Origin: Candidatus Methanophagaceae archaeon GoMg1
Lineage (GTDB): Archaea; Halobacteriota; Syntropharchaeia; Alkanophagales; Methanospirareceae
Reading direction: 5' to 3'
DNA: 45,703 nucleotides
NCBI GenBank assembly: GCA_013180605.1
Contig: QBUL01000184.1
Location: forward strand, 1-45,703
Below are positions 8,086 through 15,648 of the stretch, piece after piece. A program made the position numbers and the translations under genes. Position 1 is the stretch's first letter. The number at the start of each line of letters is the position of its first letter. The notes beneath the pieces were generated by a model. That model searched no databases and was not told the DNA's origin. It saw only the letters and a program-made list of their open reading frames with translations.

Positions 8086-8870
8086 AAAGTTCCAGATATG
8101 TAGAATGGAACACGGAAAGGGTACCTCATAAAGTACGAAGACCAACATTTCAAGAGCTACACCAAAAATATAAATTAGTAACAAATAAAATCGGGAATTT
8201 TAAAGTTGCTTTTGATGATGTTGGATTTGTCTGCGACCAAACAGTAAGGATTTTAATAAAATGGAATCAGATTTCAAGCGTAGAAAATAAAAGTATCAAA
8301 AACAGTATTGCAAAATATTCAAACTATGACAGAGATAAATTAGAAGAAATATCATCCTTATATCCTTACAAATTCCTAATTATCTTACTAAATTCACGTT
8401 TGCTCCAGTGCATTTTAAATACTTATAGAGGTCCTGGAAGTATTGATCTTAATCCCTTAAAATTAAGACAACTTCCTATTCCAAAGATAATTGACAAAGA
8501 TATACAACAGCCATTCATAGAAAAAGCTGACCAAATGCTATATTTAAATAAGCAATTCCATCAGACACAAAACGAGTTTTTAGACTGGCTCAAAATTCAA
8601 TACGGGTTAGAAAAGCAATCAAAAAAGTTAGAAACTTTTTATGAATTGAACGAAGAAGCGTTTTTCGTAGAACTCAAGAAGAAACTGCCCAAAGAGAATA
8701 AGAACCTTTCACCGAAACAAACCGGTGAAATAAAGCAGTACTTTGAAGATTACCGGCAAAAAATGCTTGCCTTGAAGAACGAGATTGAGAAAACCGATAG
8801 CGAGATTGATGAGATGGTTTATGAACTCTATGGACTGACGAAAGAAGAGATTGAAATCATTAGACGTTAG
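8082..8870 (+). pseudogene. Type IIG enzyme, C-terminal target-recognition part (frameshifted)
   Basis: The frame is open from 8079 and reads IKSSRYVEWNTERVPHK ... LNTYRGPGSIDLNPLKLRQL and then a helical tail. The SIDLNPLKLRQLPIP block is typical of the boundary of target-recognition domains in Eco57I-like enzymes. A long heptad-like helix follows, and the frame ends with YELYGLTKEEIEIIRR, the usual C-terminus of type IIG proteins. It has no start codon near its beginning and continues the sense of the upstream gene after a one-base slip; the joined protein would be about 970 residues, normal for the family. Confidence 0.8.
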
Positions 8871-9006
8871 ACGTGCTGCTAATTATAGGCAATCCGAAAA
8901 TTATTAACCCCCCAGATTACACACATGCGTGTTCAGTTAAGTAACTCATCGTTCCATCAGCCTCTCTCGTTTGACGTTTGGATTGCATCCATGACTGATA
9001 TAAATG

Positions 9007-9099
9007 TCGTATAGCGTTTTTAGCATATACGATGTTACCGAAGGCAACGTCCCGGAGGGCAAGGGCGTAAGCCCATAGCATATATGCTATGTTATATGA
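9007..9099 (-). repeat. attC-like palindromic element a (after the TIR gene)
   Basis: Outer arms TCGTATAGCG (9007-9016) and TGTTATATGA (9090-9099) pair with each other. Inner arms TAGCATATA (9021-9029) and TATATGCTA (9081-9089) pair perfectly. Only the low-coordinate side has a four-base spacer (TTTT). The centre holds three small hairpins (GTTACC-GAA-GGCAAC, CCC-GGA-GGG, GGGC-GTAA-GCCC). In gene direction the first box has the AAC core and the last box reads GCTATAC instead of GTTATAC. It lies 30 bases after the TIR stop. The design is like integron attC sites, though the boxes differ from the usual consensus. Confidence 0.6.
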
Positions 9100-9129
9100 T
9101 GGACTGTGCCAATTCTTTCCTATCCTGCA

Positions 9130-9621
9130 TTACTTTCCTGCTTTTTTTGCTGCTGCTTCAACCCAGTCGCCAAGTTTGTTGTAACCGTCATCATCAACCC
9201 AATCGTAAGTTGAAAATCTCTCAAAGAAATATTTTTTGTCGCCATTAGGGCTTGTAAAAATAGGACCAAATGTAATGTCTCCTTTTGTGTCAGTCTTACC
9301 GTCTTTGTCTTTCATTTGATGAACGTAAATTCCTAAAATTCCGTTGCCCTTTTCCCAACTTTGTTCAAGTTCATACTTAACATAGTCTCGATTGCTTGTC
9401 TCTGCGCCGATAAGCACAACTGTTACCGATGTGCCTGTTAGTTGATCATCAATCCACTTCTTAATTGCAGCGTCTCCTTTCTTCTTTACTTCTTCCCACG
9501 AAGCGGAGTCCCAAAATCCTGCTGTGTCTCTGTCGGGTTTAGTAACCCAACTCTTTCTTACTTGTCCTGCTCTCCACACATCTCTTTCGTAGTGGAAGCT
9601 GAAAAATACTTTTCTTGCCAT
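9130..9621 (-). CDS. TIR-domain protein of the MTH538/DUF1863 (ThsB-like) family
   Basis: The protein has 163 residues and begins ARKVFFSFHYERDVWRAGQ, the first strand and loop of the DUF1863 TIR fold. VTVVLIGAETSNRDYVKYEL follows. Glu84 in YVKYELEQS occupies the position of the catalytic NADase/cyclase glutamate of ThsB-type TIRs. This family provides the sensor-synthase of Thoeris anti-phage systems, making an NAD-derived signal for an effector. Here it lies downstream of a three- to four-segment membrane protein on the same strand and no ThsA SIR2 gene is visible. A GGAGGATG-type ribosome site precedes the start. Family assignment is firm; the defence role is inferred. Confidence 0.8.
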   Translation of the reverse strand: MARKVFFSFHYERDVWRAGQVRKSWVTKPDRDTAGFWDSASWEEVKKKGDAAIKKWIDDQLTGTSVTVVLIGAETSNRDYVKYELEQSWEKGNGILGIYVHQMKDKDGKTDTKGDITFGPIFTSPNGDKKYFFERFSTYDWVDDDGYNKLGDWVEAAAKKAGK

Positions 9622-9648
9622 TTTAACATCCTCCTTTTGTGATTAAAT

Positions 9649-9773
9649 ACCTGAATTTTAGAACATATAAACTTTTCGATTTTTGAATCTGCTATTTGAC
9701 CCAGAGGAACGTATTGTTCCACTACATTGTATAGACAAGTTGGTATAAACTTCTTAAAGTCTGAAATTCAGGT
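9649..9773. repeat. Ten-base inverted repeat bracketing the spacer between the membrane and TIR genes
   Basis: ACCTGAATTT at 9649-9658 and AAATTCAGGT at 9764-9773 are exact reverse complements. The second copy includes the last codon and the stop region of the membrane protein gene. They bracket the 146-base spacer before the TIR gene and could pair in the transcript. Function is unknown. Confidence 0.4.
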
Positions 9774-10187
9774 TAATAATACTAAAGCGTAAATTATAAT
9801 CAAAATTGCTATAGAACCGTAAAACCATCCTAAAGTTATAGAAAGCATAATCCTAACTCTTGACTGAACTTTGTCTTTAAACCGATATGCATTCATATCG
9901 AATAAATATTCGTCTGTCTTCAGCCTATTATTGATTACCCACTCATACAACTTTCTATACATTCGTTCCTGCCATAGAAAGTATGCATCCAAAAACCAAA
10001 AAACCAACAGAGGAATGAAGGCAATACAAATTTGATATTCAGTGCCTTTTAACAGTAAAGCGACAACAACAAGAGTTATAGCCCATCCTTTTATCATAAA
10101 GGAATTGAAAGCCATCCGTCTTATAATATCTTGGATTATCTCGATTTCTTTTAGCATGTATTCTTTCAGGCTTTCTTTATTCTCCAT
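9768..10187 (-). CDS. Multi-pass membrane protein linked to the TIR gene
   Basis: From the ATG at 10187, chosen because AAAGGAG lies eight bases upstream, the protein has 139 residues. An amphipathic N-terminal helix (EIIQDIIRRMAFNSF) leads into hydrophobic segments at about residues 31-47, 52-70 and 112-138. LLVFWFLDAYFLWQERMYRKLYE follows the second segment with a positive, aromatic face. The layout resembles small membrane proteins seen next to TIR genes and the SLATT-like effectors of nucleotide-signal defence systems. A pore-forming or membrane-disrupting effector triggered by the TIR product is an inference. The gene begins only 30 bases after element b. Confidence 0.65.
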   Translation of the reverse strand: MENKESLKEYMLKEIEIIQDIIRRMAFNSFMIKGWAITLVVVALLLKGTEYQICIAFIPLLVFWFLDAYFLWQERMYRKLYEWVINNRLKTDEYLFDMNAYRFKDKVQSRVRIMLSITLGWFYGSIAILIIIYALVLLT

Positions 10188-10217
10188 ATTCATCATCTCC
10201 TTTCAAGGCACAATCTT

Positions 10218-10305
10218 TCGTATAACGTTTCCGATGTAAAAGAAGTTCTGCGTAGGCAGAATTTGGACGGAGCGACGCGTAGCCTTTTACATCGTGTTAT
10301 ACGAC
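10218..10305 (-). repeat. attC-like palindromic element b (between HEPN gene and membrane/TIR pair)
   Basis: Outer arms TCGTATAACG (10218-10227) and TGTTATACGA (10295-10304) pair. Inner arms CGATGTAAAAG (10232-10242) and CTTTTACATCG (10284-10294) pair over all 11 bases. As in element a, only the low-coordinate side carries a four-base spacer (TTTC). The middle includes TTCTGC-GTAG-GCAGAA. Read in gene direction it starts GTATAAC and ends GTTATAC, giving the AAC and GTT cores needed by integron integrases. It begins 3 bases after the HEPN stop and ends 30 bases before the next start, so genes and sites are packed as in a cassette array. Confidence 0.65.
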
Positions 10306-10308
10306 GTC

Positions 10309-11325
10309 TTATGCATTTGACGAGGCCTCCCGTATTCCATTAGCAAGTTTTTCGATAAGATTCGAAAGATATTGAACATCATCTTCTTTAACAACGATTC
10401 TCTGTCCGATTTTGTAACTTTCGTCCCCACTTCTATCGAGGTAGCGTTGATCAACAATACCTTCAGTATGTAACAACAGATGTCGTTTCTGGAAGAGTAC
10501 TTTCAGATTTTTTAATTCTTCAGTTGTAAGCCAATCCTCGTAACTTTTGCCACAAACTGTTTGCCAAAGTGTATTTCCATTGTCAATTCTTTGGAAAACG
10601 TTGGGGGGAGCTACTGGGGCGTTTGGTATTCTACTGAACAATTGCTCAGCGAGTCTCTGAAAGGCGACGATGCAATCTGAAAGACTTGTCTCAATAAGCG
10701 ATCTACGAGTTATCTCAGCCTCATCCTTTTTCCCTCTCTCTTCAAGGGCATTCATGATTACTTTGATATTATCCAGTTTTACTCGAACTTTCTTAATGGA
10801 ATCATCGAATGTTCGCTCTACAGAATTATGCCCACAACATGGACAAAAAAAGGCGCTACCTATTACAGAGAATCGGGCACCACATTTATCACACTGGATC
10901 TTTAGTTCCATCGCTTCCTTAGCAGTAGCCGGAATCATTGTTCTTCTCTTTCGGACACCTTTTACTTCTAGAGATATTGGAAAAAAACTATCTCTATGCC
11001 ATTTTCTATTAAATCTTAGCGCATCTTTACGAAGAGATTCGTCTATGATTCCTTCAATTTGCTTTCCAGCCTGTTCTTTTGCATGTTCAATTTGTTCAGT
11101 TGTCCCCCAAGAGTTTGAGTTAGCTTCATGTCGACAAAGTGGGCAGAATACAGATTCGTCTTTAAACAAATTAGCCCAATCATCTGCGTGGACTTTAAAT
11201 TGGAATAAACAATCTTCCGAAGGACATTCTTTATCTAAATAACCTTCTTCATCTGCTTCAATTGGCACTGAGATTTTGTGCGTGCCTTCAAGCTTCTTTA
11301 ACTGTCGAATAGTTTCTTCAAACAT
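10309..11325 (-). CDS. Zinc-ribbon protein with HEPN-like RHxxxH motif
   Basis: The protein has 338 residues. Two zinc ribbons can be read: Cys34/Cys39 with Cys61/Cys64, and Cys145/Cys148 with Cys161/Cys164. The C-terminal third is helical (IVAFQRLAEQLF ... KNLKVLFQKRHLLLHTEGIVD) and contains R281-x4-H286, the active-site pattern of HEPN ribonucleases. HEPN proteins act in toxin-antitoxin, abortive-infection and RNA-processing systems. The zinc ribbons may sense nucleic acid. A GGGAGG site precedes the ATG. No named family is recognised over the full length. Its stop abuts element b, so it looks like one cassette. Confidence 0.6.
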   Translation of the reverse strand: MFEETIRQLKKLEGTHKISVPIEADEEGYLDKECPSEDCLFQFKVHADDWANLFKDESVFCPLCRHEANSNSWGTTEQIEHAKEQAGKQIEGIIDESLRKDALRFNRKWHRDSFFPISLEVKGVRKRRTMIPATAKEAMELKIQCDKCGARFSVIGSAFFCPCCGHNSVERTFDDSIKKVRVKLDNIKVIMNALEERGKKDEAEITRRSLIETSLSDCIVAFQRLAEQLFSRIPNAPVAPPNVFQRIDNGNTLWQTVCGKSYEDWLTTEELKNLKVLFQKRHLLLHTEGIVDQRYLDRSGDESYKIGQRIVVKEDDVQYLSNLIEKLANGIREASSNA

Positions 11326-11560
11326 TGAGATGCCTCCCGTTATGTAGGTCTCGTTGAATATGCTTTATTTCCTTCAGTACATTGATATTACTATAGATTA
11401 TATAAATGTTCTTAAGATAGCATGAGATGCCGTATAACTTCGGTATATCCAGCATCAATGCCGCATATCCATCCAATTTGGAATGAAATCCGAAACTTAC
11501 TTCGTATATACCGCCCTTTAGCTGACTGCTAATCTTCATTTCCTTCAACCTCATTTTCAA
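11318..11560 (-). CDS. Small unrecognised reading frame overlapping the HEPN gene start
   Basis: The 80-codon frame includes MKISSQLKGGIYEVSFGFH and then a stretch rich in isoleucine and tyrosine. It ends eight bases inside the next gene, an overlap typical of translationally coupled genes. No ribosome site or family is recognised, and the second half looks like AT-rich chance coding. It could be the cut remains of a gene lost when the cassette region formed. Confidence 0.25.
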   Translation of the reverse strand: MKMRLKEMKISSQLKGGIYEVSFGFHSKLDGYAALMLDIPKLYGISCYLKNIYIIYSNINVLKEIKHIQRDLHNGRHLNV

Positions 11561-11570
11561 TAAACGATTT

Positions 11571-11756
11571 CTTTATTATTAACCACAAGATTACACAACA
11601 CTTTTTCTTTTTAGAAAAAAGAAAACCTGTGCTAAAAGAAAAACAAAGAGAAGGTTTTTAGCCAAGGTTTTTACCGAAGGTAAAAAAGTTATTGGTAAAG
11701 CTTTTCTTTCTAAAAAAAAGGTTTCTCGTGAAATCTCGTGGTTTATTAATTGCAAT
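11571..11756. repeat. Degenerate copy of the dispersed inverted repeat
   Basis: The gap starts with TTAACCACAAGATTACACA and ends with CTCGTGAAATCTCGTGGTTTATTAA, an imperfect inverted pair related to the tails of the larger repeats at about 13830 and 28055. The middle holds AT-rich hairpins such as TTTTTACC-GAA-GGTAAAAA. No gene is seen. Confidence 0.45.
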
Positions 11757-11786
11757 TTATTACGGGGATGACCGGCATCATTTTTG

Positions 11787-13715
11787 CTACTTTCGATAAA
11801 CCCCTTTTATCCTCGATTTCCCGGGCGGCAGAAAACTCAATATCTTATCCTGTGTTGCTATCTGTTTAATTTCCTCTCTCTCTTCTCCTTTCGCACGGTC
11901 AACAAAGAACTTCACAATTTCCTTTGACAACTCGTTTTTTCCCACATCGCCACCAGGTTCGAGTTCCACGAAATTATCCAGCTTGTTCCGCTGCGAATCC
12001 GAAGAAGGGCATGCAACCAACCTGTTTTCGGCTTTTTCAATACCTATGCACAGCCCTAACGCCGCTTTGAAATATTTCCTTTTACCTCGCACCACAAAAC
12101 TCCCTTTCTTTATGTATTCCCCCGACGGTGGTGTCTTACTCACCTGCTCGCCGGTAACGCAATAACACTCACCTTCGTAGAATCCGTATTTCCACAAATT
12201 CGAATACGAAGCTGCAAATTGGGCTATCTCCTTTAAGCCATCATCGGAAACTTCTTTACCGCCGGTCTTCGCTATTACTGCCGGTGCGCCCTCCGCCTGC
12301 GTATGGAAAAAGAGGTCATCTGCGTCCATATACTTCTTCACCAGTATCTCATTGGATGTAGCGTCTTTTCCGCCTACTACAAGAAAACCATCTGAAGTCT
12401 CGAACCACCTGAATTTTTCATACCATTCCTCTTTTTTCTTTACCGTTTTTCGCTCAGGAATCATGTCCTTTTCTATGCTTATTCCTTTCTCCTTTTCCGC
12501 CTTTATCTTCTTTTTCGTCCCCTCTATCGCACGTTCCACTCCTTCCCGCTTCTTCCTGAATATTTTTGCCTTTTCATAATACGCGCCGGCATTCTTATGC
12601 AGAGAAACCGAAGTATCGAGTTCAAGTTGAACGTCGGTATCGGGTAGAGTCAAAGTGACAACTTTTTTTGTTTTGCCCATTTCCTGCAATGTGTTTTCTA
12701 TCTCAGTATACCGTGCATAGATGAACTCACCCTTATTTATGCTTTCTTCCTCTTTTATTTTGAAATTGCGAAGCGCCTCGAGTTGCTCGTTCAAAATCCG
12801 TTCGTACTTTCCAATCTCCTTTTCGTATTCGGTTATCGCTCGTTCTTCCACTTCTTCTGCTATTTGAGCGGTGAAAAAATCATCCGCAGCATCGTTAAAA
12901 GAAGGAAAAAACACTTTATCGTTGGTTTCGTAGATGCACAACTCAAGGGGGAGCACGTCCACTTTTTCTTTGCCTTCCTTTTCCATCACGACATGCGCTT
13001 TCAGTTTGGACTTGTCATTTTTTAATATGGGCTCAAATATAGCACGTATTGCCGCATGAATGGCTCTTAGGTCATCCGAACGGAGTTCATCCGCATTCTT
13101 TTCTTTCTCTATCCCTGCATTTTCACACACTTCTTCCGCGTATAATCTGCCTAAACCCAGCTCTGATGCAAGAATCCTGACCACGCTTTTATCCTGTTTG
13201 CAAAGCCCCGCCAGTTCCTGCTCGTTCATTTCCAATGGATTTCCTCGTGAAGGGGGCCGCTCATACTTCTCGCCTACTTTTATTTTCCTTGATGCAAAGG
13301 TCTTTCTCCTCAACGGCTGCACGATCTCCCCATTCTCGTCAATAACCACAATGTTTCCCCTTGGGAGCAGTTCGGCGACCAAACTGAGTTTTTTATCCCA
13401 CCTTTCTATCGTTATCTTCACTATCCGGTCGAAGTCGAGCTGCTGTATTTGAGCAATCCTGCCGCCGCCGAGGTGCTTTCTGAGGTACATCGAGAAGTTA
13501 GAAGGAATTCTTGGTGAGGGCCTTTTATATTTAGTGATGTGAATCCTCCTACCTGCTTCGATAATCAAATCAATCCCGCCTTTATCTTTTTGATGAAGTT
13601 TTAGCCTTATTTCTTCTTTACCCTGCTGATACGCTTTCACGACTCGTGCTCCTAACAGCTCTTGTAGCTCAGTAACGATAGCTGCTATGTCCACGGTGCT
13701 CATTGATTCTTTCAT
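11787..13715 (-). CDS. NFACT-family ribosome quality-control protein (Rqc2/NEMF homologue)
   Basis: From the ATG at 13715 the protein has 642 residues; an ATG at 13703 (MSTVDIAAIV) is equally possible. NFACT-N is clear (HITKYKRPSPRIPSNFSMYL and LGGGRIAQIQQLDFDRIVKI). Charged coiled-coil segments then run through the middle (about 310-440), and NFACT-R follows at about 455-560 (GFLVVGGKDATSNEILVKKY, DLFFHTQAEGAPAVI). Homologues bind stalled large ribosomal subunits carrying peptidyl-tRNA and can add C-terminal tails to the nascent chain. Length and order are normal for archaea. It stands alone between two repeats. Confidence 0.9.
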   Translation of the reverse strand: MKESMSTVDIAAIVTELQELLGARVVKAYQQGKEEIRLKLHQKDKGGIDLIIEAGRRIHITKYKRPSPRIPSNFSMYLRKHLGGGRIAQIQQLDFDRIVKITIERWDKKLSLVAELLPRGNIVVIDENGEIVQPLRRKTFASRKIKVGEKYERPPSRGNPLEMNEQELAGLCKQDKSVVRILASELGLGRLYAEEVCENAGIEKEKNADELRSDDLRAIHAAIRAIFEPILKNDKSKLKAHVVMEKEGKEKVDVLPLELCIYETNDKVFFPSFNDAADDFFTAQIAEEVEERAITEYEKEIGKYERILNEQLEALRNFKIKEEESINKGEFIYARYTEIENTLQEMGKTKKVVTLTLPDTDVQLELDTSVSLHKNAGAYYEKAKIFRKKREGVERAIEGTKKKIKAEKEKGISIEKDMIPERKTVKKKEEWYEKFRWFETSDGFLVVGGKDATSNEILVKKYMDADDLFFHTQAEGAPAVIAKTGGKEVSDDGLKEIAQFAASYSNLWKYGFYEGECYCVTGEQVSKTPPSGEYIKKGSFVVRGKRKYFKAALGLCIGIEKAENRLVACPSSDSQRNKLDNFVELEPGGDVGKNELSKEIVKFFVDRAKGEEREEIKQIATQDKILSFLPPGKSRIKGVYRK

Positions 13716-13718
13716 ACC

Positions 13719-13741
13719 AAACTTTCTTATAAAGAAAGTTT
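13719..13741. promoter_or_regulatory. Perfect hairpin just upstream of the NFACT gene
   Basis: AAACTTTCTT-ATA-AAGAAAGTTT is a ten-base-pair palindrome ending four bases before the NFACT start. Its centre reads TTTATAAG on the minus strand, like a TATA box, but it is too near the ATG (about 15 bases) for a normal archaeal promoter. It may be an operator or a leader hairpin. Confidence 0.3.
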
Positions 13742-13829
13742 GAACAAAGAAAAAGTTTTTTTTGTGGGAGGGCACAAGATTAACACAAGACCAGAAATCA
13801 GAAATAGGGAAAACGATTTAGACTTCTTG

Positions 13830-14012
13830 TTGTATATAATGTATAACTTCCTTCTGTTTAAGACACGGATTTACACTGATTTTTTCTTTTATTTGTTGAG
13901 CTGGGCTAACGGCATTGCTCTTTTCATCTGTGTTAATCCGTGTCTATAATTTATTTTGTTTTTGATCTTTGCTTTGCTTTTTCTCGTGAAAATCTGTGTA
14001 ATCTTGTGGTTA
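13830..14012 (+). repeat. Dispersed repeat family 1, copy A
   Basis: The copy starts TTGTATATAATGTATAACTT and continues CCTTCTGTTTAAG, followed by an inverted pair: GACACGGATTTACACTGAT against ATCTGTGTTAATCCGTGTC around 13861-13945. It ends with CTCGTGAAAATCTGTGTAAT and CTTGTGGTTAC. The same order recurs near 23110 and 28055 and in reverse near 16500 and 38580. No coding capacity is seen. Confidence 0.8.
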
Positions 14013-14037
14013 CTTCTTGGAAATACTATAAATCACT

Positions 14038-15642
14038 TCATCCCACTCGCTTCACCATAAACGGACCTTCACGTTCGTAGCCAAACCGCGCATAATATTC
14101 TCGCACGCCTATCCCGCTCATCACCGCTATCTTTCCGTAGTTCCTATCAACTGCTATCTCCTCCGCTTTCTTCAACAAACGTGCTCCATATCCACGATGC
14201 TGCCAGCTATTCCCTTTTCTTTCGCCTAAACCCACTAATTCGCCATACACGTGCAAATCACGAACCAGAGCAGCACCTCGCAGCTCTTCCCTGTGTGGGT
14301 CGCACGGCAACCTCAGCCGTAAAAGCGCTATTAAAATGTCCTTCTTCACGTCTTCGTAAGAGAGGAAATATTCTGTGCCTCCGCATGCCTCGTAGCTCTC
14401 CGATAAAAACGTTATATTGCTATTGTCCGCGATTCTGCCTGATAACCGAGAAAGTCCTGCCTCTCTGCATCTCACACACCCGCATTGATAACCCATCTCG
14501 TGCAGCCTTTCCTGCGCTAATTGCCTCAGATTGCTCTTCTTCACTCCTGCTTCTATGAACTGCGCTGGAATGTCCCGCTGTATTCGTTGTATTCTCACCC
14601 ATCTTGGAATTATTCTTTTTGCATAAGTGATTATCTCTATCGCTCCTTCCTCATAAATCGGTTCATAATCGCCGTTTTTCCACATTTCATATAGTTTCGT
14701 CCCTTTGACCACCAGCGTAGGATATATCTTCAGATAGTCCGGCTTGAAGTTCGCATCACGGAAGATACGTTCAAACATCTTTTTGTCGTCTTCGATAGTC
14801 GAACCAGGTAAGCCGAGCATAACGTGAAAGCCTACTTTTAACGCACTGTCCCGAACCTTCCTGTTCGCCTCTATCGAATCTTCTACCGAATGCCCCCGCT
14901 CTATGTTCTCCAGAATCGCGTTAGCAACATGCTGCACACCTAATTCGACTTTTGTAGCGCCCATCTCCAGCATCGTGTCTATCTGTTCCCTCTTCGCATA
15001 ATCGGGTCTCGTCTCAAAAGTAATGCCCGTATTCTTTATCTCTCGACCTCGCTGCTCACCAAATTCACGCATCGCATCCAAACACCTGTTCACAAACCAT
15101 CTCTGATAATCCAGCGGTCTCGCGGTTAGCGTGCCACCCATCAGTATCAAATCAACCTTCTCAAAATCGTGACCTATTTCCTCAAGTTGATGTAACCTCA
15201 CTTTTACTTGCTTGTATGGGTCGAAAACCTGCTGAGCAGCGCGAGCGGCAGCTGGTTCCTTGCCTACATAACTCTGTGGCGACCCAAAATCCGAGCTCGG
15301 ACCACCCGGGCACATTATGCACTTTCCATGTGGGCAGGGATACGGAGAAGTCATTACGGCAACCGGGGCAACACCTGAAGCCGTTCTCATTCTCTTACGT
15401 TTCAATCTCTCTTTTAGCTTCGATTCATCCACAGCCGATTTCAACACATCCGAATTCCTCGGAATGCTGTGCAACCCATATTTGCCGCTTATCTCCTTCT
15501 TCAACTTATTTATGCTCTCTGCTCTGGCTATCCCGGTTTCCGCCATAACCTCTGCTATTTCTTTGCATACCAATTCATAGTTTCTCTGTTCTGCATCAGA
15601 TTCATCAACCCTGTTCTCAACCTCAAGCGCAACCCCTGTCAT
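14038..15642 (-). CDS. elp3: Archaeal Elp3 tRNA uridine-34 modification enzyme
   Basis: The protein has 534 residues. An N-terminal tRNA-binding region leads to the radical SAM cluster motif Cys103-x4-Cys108-x2-Cys111 (PYPCPHGKCIMCPGG). The radical SAM barrel continues with LILMGGTLTARPLDYQRWF and VELGVQHV, and a C-terminal GNAT domain carries the acetyl-CoA loop QHRGYGARLL and ends YYARFGYEREGPFMV. Elp3 uses acetyl-CoA and SAM radical chemistry to make carboxymethyl side groups on U34 of tRNA, and archaea do this without the other Elongator subunits. It starts seven bases after the PAC2 gene and is probably co-transcribed with it. Confidence 0.95.
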   Translation of the reverse strand: MTGVALEVENRVDESDAEQRNYELVCKEIAEVMAETGIARAESINKLKKEISGKYGLHSIPRNSDVLKSAVDESKLKERLKRKRMRTASGVAPVAVMTSPYPCPHGKCIMCPGGPSSDFGSPQSYVGKEPAAARAAQQVFDPYKQVKVRLHQLEEIGHDFEKVDLILMGGTLTARPLDYQRWFVNRCLDAMREFGEQRGREIKNTGITFETRPDYAKREQIDTMLEMGATKVELGVQHVANAILENIERGHSVEDSIEANRKVRDSALKVGFHVMLGLPGSTIEDDKKMFERIFRDANFKPDYLKIYPTLVVKGTKLYEMWKNGDYEPIYEEGAIEIITYAKRIIPRWVRIQRIQRDIPAQFIEAGVKKSNLRQLAQERLHEMGYQCGCVRCREAGLSRLSGRIADNSNITFLSESYEACGGTEYFLSYEDVKKDILIALLRLRLPCDPHREELRGAALVRDLHVYGELVGLGERKGNSWQHRGYGARLLKKAEEIAVDRNYGKIAVMSGIGVREYYARFGYEREGPFMVKRVG

Positions 15643-15648
15643 TTTATC

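Noticed and set aside
13830-14012. Family-1 repeat as an attC-like site because it contains GTATAAC
   Set aside because: The GTATAAC lies in the TATA-like head and has no partner box; the inverted arms are of a different sequence and the copies do not track gene ends in one orientation.
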